Positions 8,849 through 17,227 of a DNA stretch of 29,557 bases are shown piece after piece. This stretch comes from a virus: the IMG/VR virus record IMGVR_UViG_3300017765_000027, positions 1 through 29,557 of that record, one strand, 5' to 3'. The position numbers were made by a program, and so were the translations under genes. The notes under the pieces are model-generated. The model made no database searches. It saw only the letters and a program-made list of their open reading frames with translations, and was not told the DNA's origin. The first letter of the stretch is position 1, and each line of letters begins with the position of its first letter.

Positions 8849-11410
8849 TTATTGAGAAGACCCCATCCTCATTTGACTTTGTTCTTTACTTACAGCAACA
8901 AGCGCTCTTTTGAATTGATCAGCAGCCTCTCCTTCAAGATCCTTTGCCTCCAGAAGCACGTCATTTATTCTTATACCAGTAGCCTTTCCGGTTGCTTCGT
9001 CAATTACTACTTTTCCAGGTATCTCCCGACCACCAATTAGGAAAGTACCGCCACGGGCAAACCCAAAAGAAGAAATCGTTTGCCACCAGTTAGGTTCGAC
9101 CTCTGCAATCCAACGTTTTATAAAGTCTATATAATTTGATTCATATACCTTTTGGGCTTTTACTCTATCAGCACCGTTTGCTGTGCTCTCCCAAGCAGCT
9201 CTCATTCTATTCAACTGCGTTGTGCTATTTCTAAAGAAGTCCTCTGAATCCATCTCGCCTTCACTGAACTTCATAATATACTTGTTAACTTCTGTTTCTG
9301 CGGCTCTGAAGCCTGGGGACAGTTCTGCATCAGTCGCCGCTTGGTACGTTTCAGTAGCTGCTTTAAGCATATCTGATTTGGCTTTAGCTGCATTAATCCC
9401 GTCACTATTAAACATACCTGAGGTTATATACTCCCCAAGATTAATTCCTGCAAGTTGTACGGTTAGGGGATCCCCCGCCTTTACCGTAGACATAGCAGCC
9501 ATTATATATTTATTTGCAAGGTCTAGTTTTTGCTTAGTTGTAGAAAGTTGTCTTAAATCTCCACCAGTATCTGCTAACTCTTTTATTAAAGTTTTTTGGT
9601 CTTCATCTGAAATATTAAGTGTAGCTGCTAACTTTTGAATTCCCTCAATATCATTGTTTGCCACAAGTTCTTTAAACTCCTCTACCTGATCTTTAGATAT
9701 AACCTTGTTTAAAGTAACTACAGCTTCATTGCTTAACTTATTACCAACAAGTTTTTTGGTATCTAGTTTTCCATCAACGCTATATTTATTAGCAAAATCT
9801 TGTGGATTTAAATTTTCAAAATCTGCTCTAATTTCAGGGTCTTTAAACATAGCTTGTATATTATTTTTACCCTCAGAACTATCTAAATTAAAAAACTCTT
9901 TGTAGTTTTTATTGTTCTTAATCCACGTTCTAGCCCCCTCTTTATCAAGCCCTCTAACGCCTGGTTTGACTTCGGCTAGTTTATCTTGGACTGTAGTAAC
10001 TACATTATTGTTAGATATTTGTCCAATAAGGGCAAACGCTTCTTTCTTTTGGGGTTCATCAAAGCTATCCCATTGTTCTTTAGAGAAATAATTTTCTATA
10101 TTATTTGCTGTGAAATCCATCTCCATTAGGTTGCTTCTTATTGTGTCCTTTGCTTTAGCTTGTTTTGTGGCTATACCCCGGTTAAGTAATTTATCTAAAT
10201 CTGAAATAAGTGTCTCAAACGCATTCGGTGCGAAACCACCAGCCCCGGGCCCAATACCAGCTCTTGCTAAAAAAGGACGGCCTCTTTCCCCAGTTAAATA
10301 ATCTTTTGTTAGTCTTAGTGAATTTAACAATGAGTCACCTTTTAATTCTTGTGGACCAAACATACTATATTTACCCGCATCTACTAAAAACCCTGTTTCA
10401 CTAAAATTATTTTCATCTACGTCAATTACTTGGGGAGATTCCAGAAAGTTAGCTACAGCTACTTTATAATCAGTCTTACCATCTTTACCTCTAGATTGTT
10501 CTAATATTTGTGCCCATTGTTGAGTTACAGAATCTGTACCTTCTCCAAGGACATTTGTAGTGTTCGATATTTGCTCTTTTCGTTTTGCTATTTCTTTTTC
10601 ATTATATTTTGCAGCTAGCGCGTCTATATTAGCTAACGTGGTTTCTCGATCTGTAGCAGGGTCTAAAGCGCCTGCATAGTATTGCATCAATTCATCAGGG
10701 TCTAGGTCTAAACTTTGAATTTTATTAAAAAGGTCTCTAGCTATTGCACTGCCGGGTGCCATATTGTCTAAGTTTACAACTTTAGTATCATACGCCGCGT
10801 TTATGTGATCGGCCGTAATATACCCGTCCATGGGAAGCCCCCCATCTCTTTGATTTGCCCCATCGGTTGTAATTTGGTTTTCTCTAACTTTAAAACCCCC
10901 GTCTTCCCCAGGTGCCATAGTTATAACTCTCGGGTCAAAATACGCCTTACCATCTAAAAATTGTGCGGAATTAATTAAATCAGATACACTTATTCTTTTA
11001 AAATCTTCATTTCCAGATTGTTTTAAAAGTTCTTTAAACATATCTGGATGTCTTTCATCTAAAAGGTCATCAGACAATACCGGAACAATATCTTTCATGA
11101 AATCAGTTCCCTGTCCTTCGCTTTTACGCTTTTGAAAACCCACATACCACTCACCAAAGTCCATCCCAGTTACATTACTCCTATAACCTACTGGGTCTAC
11201 TCCAGTTTTTTCATATTCTTCAAACATTGCATCTGCCGCTTTCTCAGCATCTGTCTTTGCAGTCATCATACTAAATATCTCGGCCCTACTAGCCTCTTTA
11301 GCTTTAGCTTCACTAGTAAAATTTACAGTACCAAATACTTGTCCAAGTTGTTGACCTAGCGTAGTTTCACTCTGTAGGGTAAAGGAACCGTCTGGTCTTT
11401 TTATTGCCAT
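8849..11410 (-). CDS. Putative internal virion / ejection protein (853 residues)
   Basis: A largely helical, charged protein of 853 residues without a signal peptide, clear membrane segment or catalytic motif that I can recognise. It begins MAIKRPDGSFTLQSE and its start overlaps the stop of the upstream gene (TAATG). It ends six bases before the giant polyvalent protein. Large helical proteins between the tail connectors and a giant ejection protein are usually inner-core or DNA-ejection proteins in short-tailed phages, so that is the likely role. The middle third contains many Asp/Asn/Lys-rich segments with repeated LxxLxxxL spacing, fitting an elongated helical protein. Function is inferred from order and composition, not from a recognised family. 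Confidence 0.6.
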   Translation of the reverse strand: MAIKRPDGSFTLQSETTLGQQLGQVFGTVNFTSEAKAKEASRAEIFSMMTAKTDAEKAADAMFEEYEKTGVDPVGYRSNVTGMDFGEWYVGFQKRKSEGQGTDFMKDIVPVLSDDLLDERHPDMFKELLKQSGNEDFKRISVSDLINSAQFLDGKAYFDPRVITMAPGEDGGFKVRENQITTDGANQRDGGLPMDGYITADHINAAYDTKVVNLDNMAPGSAIARDLFNKIQSLDLDPDELMQYYAGALDPATDRETTLANIDALAAKYNEKEIAKRKEQISNTTNVLGEGTDSVTQQWAQILEQSRGKDGKTDYKVAVANFLESPQVIDVDENNFSETGFLVDAGKYSMFGPQELKGDSLLNSLRLTKDYLTGERGRPFLARAGIGPGAGGFAPNAFETLISDLDKLLNRGIATKQAKAKDTIRSNLMEMDFTANNIENYFSKEQWDSFDEPQKKEAFALIGQISNNNVVTTVQDKLAEVKPGVRGLDKEGARTWIKNNKNYKEFFNLDSSEGKNNIQAMFKDPEIRADFENLNPQDFANKYSVDGKLDTKKLVGNKLSNEAVVTLNKVISKDQVEEFKELVANNDIEGIQKLAATLNISDEDQKTLIKELADTGGDLRQLSTTKQKLDLANKYIMAAMSTVKAGDPLTVQLAGINLGEYITSGMFNSDGINAAKAKSDMLKAATETYQAATDAELSPGFRAAETEVNKYIMKFSEGEMDSEDFFRNSTTQLNRMRAAWESTANGADRVKAQKVYESNYIDFIKRWIAEVEPNWWQTISSFGFARGGTFLIGGREIPGKVVIDEATGKATGIRINDVLLEAKDLEGEAADQFKRALVAVSKEQSQMRMGSSQ

Positions 11411-12210
11411 TATAACTTCCCGTAATTAACCATTAAGTACCCAGAGCCGTGTGTAGTAACCGCTTCTGGTTTTTGTATTTTTATTTCTTGTGCAAGCACT
11501 CCATATTGAGGTAAATCACCTGCGCCTAATTCTATAGCTTTCTTACTCCACTCCCAAGTGTAAATATTATAATTACCTTCTTTATGGCTAAAGTTAATAT
11601 CTTTCTTCAAACGCATATCAGAAAGGATGCTTAAAGGAGCACTTATAATACTGGCAAACATATTAGTTCTAGCATTTTTATAAGCTACTCTATCTCTTTC
11701 GTATTGGTTTCTTCTCGCTACTGCGTTTTCTGCGGCAACCCCTAAGCCTTGTAAAGAACTCCTATTTAAACCTTGCCCAATATTTATTAAATCACTTAAA
11801 ACTTTTTGATTCTGGTCTAATTGAGATAGTCTAGCTTCATTTAAACCGCCCGCTAAATTAATAGCTCCTCCTCTTTGTATAGCTCTCTGTCTTTCTTGAC
11901 TTAAAGCTGCAGTAGACTCAAAACCAAACCTTTCTCTGTTTCTCCTATTCACATCCTCTGCAATTCTCTGTTGTTGTGCTACATCTTGTGGAACTGAATC
12001 TATTAAACTAGTGTCAGTTTGAGTACGCTGAACTAAACTAGTTTCATAAGGTTTGAAATCACGCTCATATCTATCAGCCTGCCTTTTCGTAACATCAGCA
12101 AATACCTTATCAGGGTCTTTTACTTCTTCGGGGTTGCCGCCGAATCGCGGGTCGTTTCGTATCGCCTGTATAGCGGATTGTGAAATATTGGCAAAATTAT
12201 AACTATACAT
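11410..12210 (-). CDS. Internal virion protein with C-terminal Peptidase_S74-like chaperone motif
   Basis: A 266-residue protein in two parts. Residues about 1-195 are helical, polar and Gln/Arg-rich (for example LSQERQRAIQRGGAINLAGG near residue 104). Residues about 198-266 read SDMRLKKDINF, then YTWEWSKKA, YGVLAQEIK and finally VNYGKL. This order is the signature of the intramolecular chaperone of endosialidase-type tail spikes and fibres (Peptidase_S74), which helps trimerisation and cuts itself off. The usual segment is longer than the roughly 70 residues here, and the N-terminal part does not look like a beta-helical fibre. It is translationally coupled to the 853-residue protein (TAATG). 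It could be a tail-fibre adaptor rather than an inner-core protein. Confidence 0.6.
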   Translation of the reverse strand: MYSYNFANISQSAIQAIRNDPRFGGNPEEVKDPDKVFADVTKRQADRYERDFKPYETSLVQRTQTDTSLIDSVPQDVAQQQRIAEDVNRRNRERFGFESTAALSQERQRAIQRGGAINLAGGLNEARLSQLDQNQKVLSDLINIGQGLNRSSLQGLGVAAENAVARRNQYERDRVAYKNARTNMFASIISAPLSILSDMRLKKDINFSHKEGNYNIYTWEWSKKAIELGAGDLPQYGVLAQEIKIQKPEAVTTHGSGYLMVNYGKL

Positions 12211-12215
12211 AATAC

Positions 12216-12773
12216 CTATCCTGTATACCTATTAGAGAAAGGGTTTTCCGGATTCATGTTTGACCATGTTTGGGCCCCAGATTTACTAGCCGCACCCCCA
12301 ACTTTACCTATAGCTCCCATAATATTTGTTGCTCTGCTCAATTTAGCAGTCATTCTATTTAAATCTTCGGATCTAGCTAATTTAGATGCTTGCGCTAAAC
12401 CACTACCTGCGTCAGCTTGTTGACCCCTAGCAGTAGCTAAAACCCCAAGTTGTTGATTAGCTTTTACATCTGAGGCAACTACATTAGCATTTAAAATATT
12501 ACCGACTGCGCCTAAAGCCCTATCTGCTGCAGTATCTACACCGGAAGCTATGCCTAAGTTAGGTCCAGCTCCTGTAGTTGCTTGCATAGTATCTGCCTGT
12601 GCACGACCACGTAAAGTAGCATGAGTATCAGTTTTTAATGACTCGTCACGCATTTGCCTTAATAAAGGATCATAGGTCTGTTCAAAATATTTTTGATCAG
12701 ACCTTGCTATAGCCGCTTGAGTTTTTTCAGTCTCACTTGGCTTATATTCTTCCGCTTTTGGTTTACTACCCAT
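12216..12773 (-). CDS. Small Ala-rich helical virion protein, unrecognised
   Basis: A 185-residue Ala/Gln/Thr-rich protein beginning MGSKPKAEEYKPSE, with a helical region at residues about 15-60 and a Gly/Ala-rich tail containing IMGAIGKVGGAAS near 150-162. No enzyme motif is visible. It starts at a TAATG junction with the GNAT-like gene and ends five bases before the S74-containing gene, so it belongs to the same operon. Short Ala-rich helical proteins at this place in short-tailed phages are often internal virion (ejection) proteins. I do not recognise the family, and the role is inferred from position. Confidence 0.55.
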   Translation of the reverse strand: MGSKPKAEEYKPSETEKTQAAIARSDQKYFEQTYDPLLRQMRDESLKTDTHATLRGRAQADTMQATTGAGPNLGIASGVDTAADRALGAVGNILNANVVASDVKANQQLGVLATARGQQADAGSGLAQASKLARSEDLNRMTAKLSRATNIMGAIGKVGGAASKSGAQTWSNMNPENPFSNRYTG

Positions 12774-13225
12774 TAAACTTCCTTTCTATAAACTGTTGTT
12801 ACTGCTTTAAATCCGTGCTTTTTAGCCGCTCTACTCCATCCAGAACGGTCGGAATGAAACTCCATTCCTGTTATGCTGGTGTTTTGTATTAAGCCCTCTA
12901 AGAACTCTACACCTGCACCTATTATATTATACCCGGGTCTACTATAAGCAACCCAAATATATAAAGTTTTTTCTCCTCCAGCATCATCTAAAATCGATAC
13001 TATAACAAAGCCTGCATAGTAATTATCCTCATACACCATGTATAACTCAGAACTACCTTTTCGCAGTGCTGCATATACATCAGCGGGTATCCAATCAGCG
13101 TAAGACTTTTCGGCTACTTTTTTAAGATCTGGTTCTATTGTATTGTTAGCAACTTTTACATCCTCTACAGGGATGTATTCAAAAACCTTACCATTAATAG
13201 TCCAATTCTTTGCCATATCGTCCAT
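12773..13225 (-). CDS. GNAT-like acetyltransferase fold protein
   Basis: About 150 residues from the chosen ATG (MDDMAKNWTING). It has a GNAT-like order: a helix near residues 35-55, the strand YMVYEDNYYAGFVIVS, the strand KTLYIWVAYSRPGYNIIGAGVEFLEGLI, where GNAT enzymes have the strand and helix holding acetyl-CoA, and a C-terminal strand ending FKAVTTVYRKEV. The canonical Q/RxxGxG/A loop is only loosely present (RPGYNIIGAG), so activity is uncertain. An upstream in-frame GTG at 13252 is possible, but the ATG at 13225 has an AAGGA-type ribosome binding site six bases upstream. It overlaps the end of the preceding adaptor gene by about 32 bases. Proteins of this type sit among virion genes in several marine phages; substrate unknown. 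Confidence 0.55.
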   Translation of the reverse strand: MDDMAKNWTINGKVFEYIPVEDVKVANNTIEPDLKKVAEKSYADWIPADVYAALRKGSSELYMVYEDNYYAGFVIVSILDDAGGEKTLYIWVAYSRPGYNIIGAGVEFLEGLIQNTSITGMEFHSDRSGWSRAAKKHGFKAVTTVYRKEV

Positions 13226-13877
13226 ACCTCTTCCTTGGGGATAAACCTGCACCTTTGTATTTTACTGTTCTTTTCACCCCAATATTACCACCTCTACCTC
13301 TTAACTCTGCATCAGATACCTGAGCTTGAAATAAGTTAAAATAGTCCGCAGCAGCCACTGGGTCTGTCCATTCTTTACTAGGCATTCTTAACAGCCTATA
13401 AACAGCACCATAAATAATGCCATCTCGGTAATCATTACTAAAATTAGTATCTATACTATTAGTAGTTCTACTGGGTTTTAAAGCTACGTTTAACAATAAA
13501 CCATTTACATTTTTTGCGTTAGGAACTGGTACTAACCAAAAAGTATCCGGTGTTTTTTGTAAGTACACAGTTGGTATACCTGATTTATCTCGCCAATCAG
13601 GATAATTTAGCTCTAGGCTTCTTGGACTAATTGGGTCTAAATCATTTCCATCATAAGTAGCCCACAATATTTGGTGTACATCTGTACCACTTGGTTGGTC
13701 AAACTCATACTCATAAGTTCCCGATATCGTAGTTATTGGGTCTAAATCATGAGTATAAGCCTTACTTTTTTCACAAAGCTCTATAGTTGCAGAACGTAAA
13801 GTAGTTTCTATCAACGAATCAGGACAACCCGGAACGTATGGTAAAACGTCTTTAATTAATGAATCAAAACTAGCCAC
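13194..13877 (-). CDS. Head-tail connector / tail stopper-like protein
   Basis: A 227-residue protein using a GTG start at 13877, supported by AAGGAG six bases upstream. It begins MASFDSLIKDVLPYVPGCP, and its helical N-terminus (residues 1-35) followed by a beta-rich middle (GTYEYEFDQPSGTDVHQI near 53-70, FWLVPVPNA near 112-120) and a helical end resembles short phage connector proteins that follow the gp4/DUF6682-type adaptor. The Arg/Lys-rich tail (SPRKRYGRYGK) may touch DNA. It overlaps the preceding adaptor gene by eight bases. In this position the product usually closes the portal or joins it to the tail. The exact family is not certain. Confidence 0.6.
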   Translation of the reverse strand: MASFDSLIKDVLPYVPGCPDSLIETTLRSATIELCEKSKAYTHDLDPITTISGTYEYEFDQPSGTDVHQILWATYDGNDLDPISPRSLELNYPDWRDKSGIPTVYLQKTPDTFWLVPVPNAKNVNGLLLNVALKPSRTTNSIDTNFSNDYRDGIIYGAVYRLLRMPSKEWTDPVAAADYFNLFQAQVSDAELRGRGGNIGVKRTVKYKGAGLSPRKRYGRYGKELDY

Positions 13878-14556
13878 TTGATACTCCTTGGTCAGGTTGT
13901 ACAGCTTGTTGAACTACTCCACCTCTAGCTAAACTTGCGCTAAATAATTGATAATAACTACCAGCACGTTGTTGGTTTCCAGCAAACTCACCATCTTTTA
14001 AATAAGCCCTATACAAAACAAAATTAATTAGTGCATTTGCAAAGATATCATCCACTTGTATTAAATCAGTATTTGAACCAATACTAGTAGGATTTTTAGA
14101 GTACACAACTTCTACATAAGCATTACCAGAAACTCCAGGGTACACATAAAATACTCTAGGGTCGTCTCCATCAAAAATATAATGTTTAACCTCAGTACCG
14201 TGTGTAGCATCGCCAGTTACAGTTGGGTCATGCCAATTAGGTTCTGTACTATTTAAAGCATCTTCTGATACCACCCGAATACTCCTACCACCGGTAGCGC
14301 TTGCAGAGGTGCTTGCAACATTCCTTACTAATTTTACAAGCCTTAGTCCATCAGCTGGTATGGTTTGTTCCGTACCAGTAGTTAACTGTACATTAGAATG
14401 TGTAGCAGTAGCATCAGGACGAATATTAGCAATCTCTCTCTGTGCATCACTTAAATAATCAAATAGTTCACCGTCGGTCCAACGCACACTAGTATTATCC
14501 TGAAGTACGTTACGTACCCTGGATAATATGTGTTGTGCTTGTAACGTACCAGCCAT
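13870..14556 (-). CDS. Phage adaptor protein, DUF6682-like
   Basis: A 228-residue protein beginning MAGTLQAQHILSRVRNVLQD. The N-terminal helix, the WTDGELFDYLSDAQREIANIRPDA block at about 26-49, the beta segments ending VKHYIFDGDDPRVFYVYPG near 124-142 and the helical ending with FANALINFVLYRAYLKDGEF near 168-187 match the family annotated as phage adaptor DUF6682, which is found just after the capsid genes in short-tailed phages. It probably forms the ring under the portal. It starts immediately next to the stop of the upstream 75-residue gene. Family recognition is by eye. Confidence 0.7.
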   Translation of the reverse strand: MAGTLQAQHILSRVRNVLQDNTSVRWTDGELFDYLSDAQREIANIRPDATATHSNVQLTTGTEQTIPADGLRLVKLVRNVASTSASATGGRSIRVVSEDALNSTEPNWHDPTVTGDATHGTEVKHYIFDGDDPRVFYVYPGVSGNAYVEVVYSKNPTSIGSNTDLIQVDDIFANALINFVLYRAYLKDGEFAGNQQRAGSYYQLFSASLARGGVVQQAVQPDQGVSSG

Positions 14557-14784
14557 CTATTTTTCTTCTTCTTTTTTCTCTGTTTTTTTAACGAGTTTTT
14601 GCTTTGCTTTAGGTTCAGGCTTAGGCTCTTCTCTTACTTCTTTAGCCCCAGCTTGTATACAAGCATATCCAATGTACTCTGGGAATTCTCTTGCTTCTCC
14701 TGCGTATAAACGAACAGCATCACCAGTTTTTAGTGATACATATAAATCTGTTTCTGAGATAACTTTCATAGTTTTTCTTTCCAT
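14557..14784 (-). CDS. Small head-region protein with Lys/Glu tail
   Basis: A 75-residue protein beginning MERKTMKVISETDLYVSLKTG. The first 50 residues form a compact beta-rich unit (GDAVRLYAGEAREFPEY), and the last 25 residues are an unstructured Lys/Glu/Pro tail (KPEPKAKQKLVKKTEKKE). A GGAG lies six bases before the first ATG, so this start is preferred over the internal methionine at residue 6. It lies between the capsid gene and the adaptor genes, separated from the capsid gene by a terminator. A small protein of this type often follows N4-gp56-type capsid genes; it might decorate the head or connector. Function not recognised. Confidence 0.6.
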   Translation of the reverse strand: MERKTMKVISETDLYVSLKTGDAVRLYAGEAREFPEYIGYACIQAGAKEVREEPKPEPKAKQKLVKKTEKKEEEK

Positions 14785-14805
14785 TTAAAACTCCTGTTTA
14801 GTAGA

Positions 14806-14830
14806 AAGAGGTGGTCCGAAGACCACCCCA
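14806..14830 (-). terminator. Intrinsic terminator after the major capsid gene
   Basis: On the minus strand the transcript would fold as GGTGGTC, loop TTCG, GACCACC (complement of 14810-14827), followed by TCTTTCT. A perfect seven-pair stem with the very stable UUCG loop lies directly after the capsid stop codon. It probably lowers expression of the downstream tail genes relative to the capsid protein. Confidence 0.75.
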
Positions 14831-14837
14831 ATCTTAA

Positions 14838-15974
14838 TTAAAATGCGCAATCTACTCTGATTACACCAAAGTCTTCATTCTGACCAGAAATGTCAGAGTT
14901 GTAGACTGGTTTTTTAAGACCCATGATCTTACCGATAGAAATACCGTTTTGGTTTCCATAGTCGAAAGTGTCTTCAACTATTTCAGGCAAACCGATATCT
15001 GCCATAGCAAGAGCTTGAGCTCCACAGAATATGTTAGCAGCGAAATCAACATCACTACCAGATCCACCTTTCTGAGTACCTGAGGTACCTTGAGAAGTGT
15101 TTGGTACGTGTCTGAATTCGTGAACCATAACGCCGTCAACCATTAAGCTAGAAGATCCAGCAAATAGTTCGTTGTTTGGTCCTCTGATACCAGCGCTTCT
15201 TACGTTTGATAAGAAGTCAGAATCTAGTTTCAGATCAGCCATTACTTGTGGAGTAACAAAAAGATGATACATCTCTTCATTACCATTTCCTCTCATACCT
15301 CTAATGTATTGGTCTTTAGCAAATGCTTTCAACTCAACGATAGTGCTATAAGACATTTTGTCAGTAGCAGCTAAAGCAGAAGTGTCACCAGCAACTAAAC
15401 CATTAGTTGCGTCTACTCTTCTGTGTCTGTTAGAAGTAGGAGCAGTTACATCACCATTAAAGGCAAGGTCAGACAAGTTAGCACCTGAGCCTAGTACTGG
15501 TCTAGTCGCAGCAGAACCACCGATATTGTTGTTCTTTCTGTTGTAGTCAATACCAGCCAAAGTTAAGAATGCAACTTGGTCTAGTCTGTCCGCCATTGCG
15601 TATGCAAGTGCGTCTCTTGAGTGCTCACGGAAGTTGACAACAGATTTTTGATCCGCTAAACGACCAGATAGTCTGTTCGCAAATCTTAATTGATCTAATT
15701 GTACAACGATGTCGAATGCTCTTAATGCTTCTTCATTACCTTCGAGAGTGTTGTCACCAACGATACCATCACCAGTCATGTCAGCTAAGAGTGTTAATAC
15801 AGCTCTAGCTCCTTTTTCTGATTGAGTAAGTTCATTTATTCTCTGAACCATGGCGTTGGGGCCACTACCCGCAAATTGGTTAATGAAGGACATGTTTCGA
15901 GCTACTCGCCAAAAATCACGAGACCAGATAGTAAGCTGTTCACTGTTCAACGCGCTGAAATTTGTATTAGCCAT
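14838..15974 (-). CDS. Major capsid protein, N4-gp56 family
   Basis: A 378-residue protein that builds the icosahedral head. Its N-terminus (NSEQLTIWSRDFWRVARN near residues 9-26), the FAGSGPNAMVQRINELT segment near 35-51, the GDGIVGDNTLEGNEEALR block near 69-86, and the later FREHSRDALAYAMADRLDQ and AFAKDQYIRGMRGN segments match the N4-gp56/DUF4043 capsid family with HK97 fold. Length is about normal for the family. A strong GGAGG ribosome binding site lies four bases before the ATG. Upstream is a 212-base structured gap, and downstream is a strong terminator, so the gene may be expressed as its own high-level unit. It follows a scaffold gene, as usual. Confidence 0.9.
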   Translation of the reverse strand: MANTNFSALNSEQLTIWSRDFWRVARNMSFINQFAGSGPNAMVQRINELTQSEKGARAVLTLLADMTGDGIVGDNTLEGNEEALRAFDIVVQLDQLRFANRLSGRLADQKSVVNFREHSRDALAYAMADRLDQVAFLTLAGIDYNRKNNNIGGSAATRPVLGSGANLSDLAFNGDVTAPTSNRHRRVDATNGLVAGDTSALAATDKMSYSTIVELKAFAKDQYIRGMRGNGNEEMYHLFVTPQVMADLKLDSDFLSNVRSAGIRGPNNELFAGSSSLMVDGVMVHEFRHVPNTSQGTSGTQKGGSGSDVDFAANIFCGAQALAMADIGLPEIVEDTFDYGNQNGISIGKIMGLKKPVYNSDISGQNEDFGVIRVDCAF

Positions 15975-16186
15975 TAGGCCTCCAAATAAAAAATTAATAA
16001 AATAACCAATCGCTATTTGGGGCGATATCCCGTATACCCTTTATCGTTGGGATACGATATCGTTAATTTAACGAGCACGACCTCGAACAGTTAACGTCGT
16101 TGTAGACGAAAAAACGATTTTTATACTGAACGACCAGTTGTTGGATATCGTTCCAACCAACGAATTCTTTAATACTATACTACTAT
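15975..16186 (-). promoter_or_regulatory. Structured intergenic region upstream of the capsid gene
   Basis: This is the only long gap in the minus-strand operon. It contains an imperfect inverted repeat (CGATATCCCGTATACCC at 16023-16039 with GGGATACGATATCG at 16049-16062), a near-palindrome CGTTAATTTAACG at 16061-16073, and a hairpin GTTGTTGGA at 16137-16145 with TCCAACCAAC at 16152-16161. The word GATATC or CGATATC recurs three or four times. No T-run makes a classical terminator. It may hold a capsid promoter, an operator or a mRNA-stabilising leader; this is inference. Confidence 0.45.
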
Positions 16187-17227
16187 TTAGTCAAAGTCAC
16201 CACGCATTCTGCGTAAAGTTTCTTCTGGTAGTGCACCAAATTCATCATCAGACAACACATTTATGTCTACTATTTTCTTATTTTGAGTAGACTCACCTTT
16301 CATTTGAGGTGGTTGTGACTGTGAAGCTTCTACTTTTTTCTTGACTGTAGCTTTTGCTTTTTTATCTTGTACAGCTTGAGTAAGTTTAGGAGCAGGATCT
16401 GATGCTTCTGAACCGTCACCTTGTAATAACTCAGGTTTTTTACTTAAGAGAGTTACTTCAGTAGCTTTTGCTAAAGAATCAGCAGCTCCATACCCTTGAT
16501 ATATAAAAGCATCTCGTAATTCCATAACTTCATTAGTTAATTTTTCATCATAAGACTTACTTTTTTCATTAAATATAGGAAACACATCCATTATTTCAGT
16601 AGCCTTTTGATTTAACTCATGTAGCTCACGATCTTGTTGTACAGTTTGACCCATTTTACTTTGCATTTCAGACATAACCTGTTCTCTTTCAGCAGTTCTT
16701 ATCTCGTTTCTTAACAAAGCAGCTTTTTCAGTCTCACCTTCTAAAACTAAGTCTTGATAATCTTTTTCCTTCGCAACAAAGTCATACTCAGGAGCAGCAT
16801 CTTCAGCAGGTTTTTCCTCCATGTCTTGAAGTCTTTTTTGCATTTCTTTATTTTTTGCAAGTACTTCGTCAAGACGAGACTTAGGCACCATAGGTGCTTT
16901 TGGTTCTTCTACCTGTTCATCTTCCTCCACTGCTTCCACAGGTTGCTCATCATCTGTTGGTACTGGGTCTTCGCTTGCTTCAACTGGTTGTTCTTCTGTT
17001 GCTTCAGTTGTTGTTTCTTCAACTTGCTCCTCTGCAATTTCTTCTGTTGTTTCTTCTGCAACAGGTTCTGCTTCTGTTGTTTCTTCTTCTTGAGCTTCTT
17101 CAACTTCTTCCTCCGTGTTTTCAAAGTTCATATCTACTTGAAAAGGTTGTACATCCTCTTCGGTTTTTGCATCAGCACCGGGCATTCCCTCAAATACTAA
17201 TTCTTCTGTGTTTTTATCTTCAGCCAT
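16187..17227 (-). CDS. Capsid scaffolding protein
   Basis: A 346-residue, strongly acidic protein lying between portal and capsid genes, the usual place for a scaffold. Residues about 30-115 are low-complexity Glu/Thr/Val/Pro repeats. Residues about 118-200 form a long charged coiled coil (VLAKNKEMQKRLQDMEEKPAED and onward). The C-terminus (about 285-346) is basic and then short helical, ending DEFGALPEETLRRMRGDFD, as expected for the part that binds the capsid shell. An AGGAGG sequence precedes the ATG, and the start overlaps the stop of the portal gene (TAATG). No protease motif is visible. Confidence 0.8.
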   Translation of the reverse strand: MAEDKNTEELVFEGMPGADAKTEEDVQPFQVDMNFENTEEEVEEAQEEETTEAEPVAEETTEEIAEEQVEETTTEATEEQPVEASEDPVPTDDEQPVEAVEEDEQVEEPKAPMVPKSRLDEVLAKNKEMQKRLQDMEEKPAEDAAPEYDFVAKEKDYQDLVLEGETEKAALLRNEIRTAEREQVMSEMQSKMGQTVQQDRELHELNQKATEIMDVFPIFNEKSKSYDEKLTNEVMELRDAFIYQGYGAADSLAKATEVTLLSKKPELLQGDGSEASDPAPKLTQAVQDKKAKATVKKKVEASQSQPPQMKGESTQNKKIVDINVLSDDEFGALPEETLRRMRGDFD

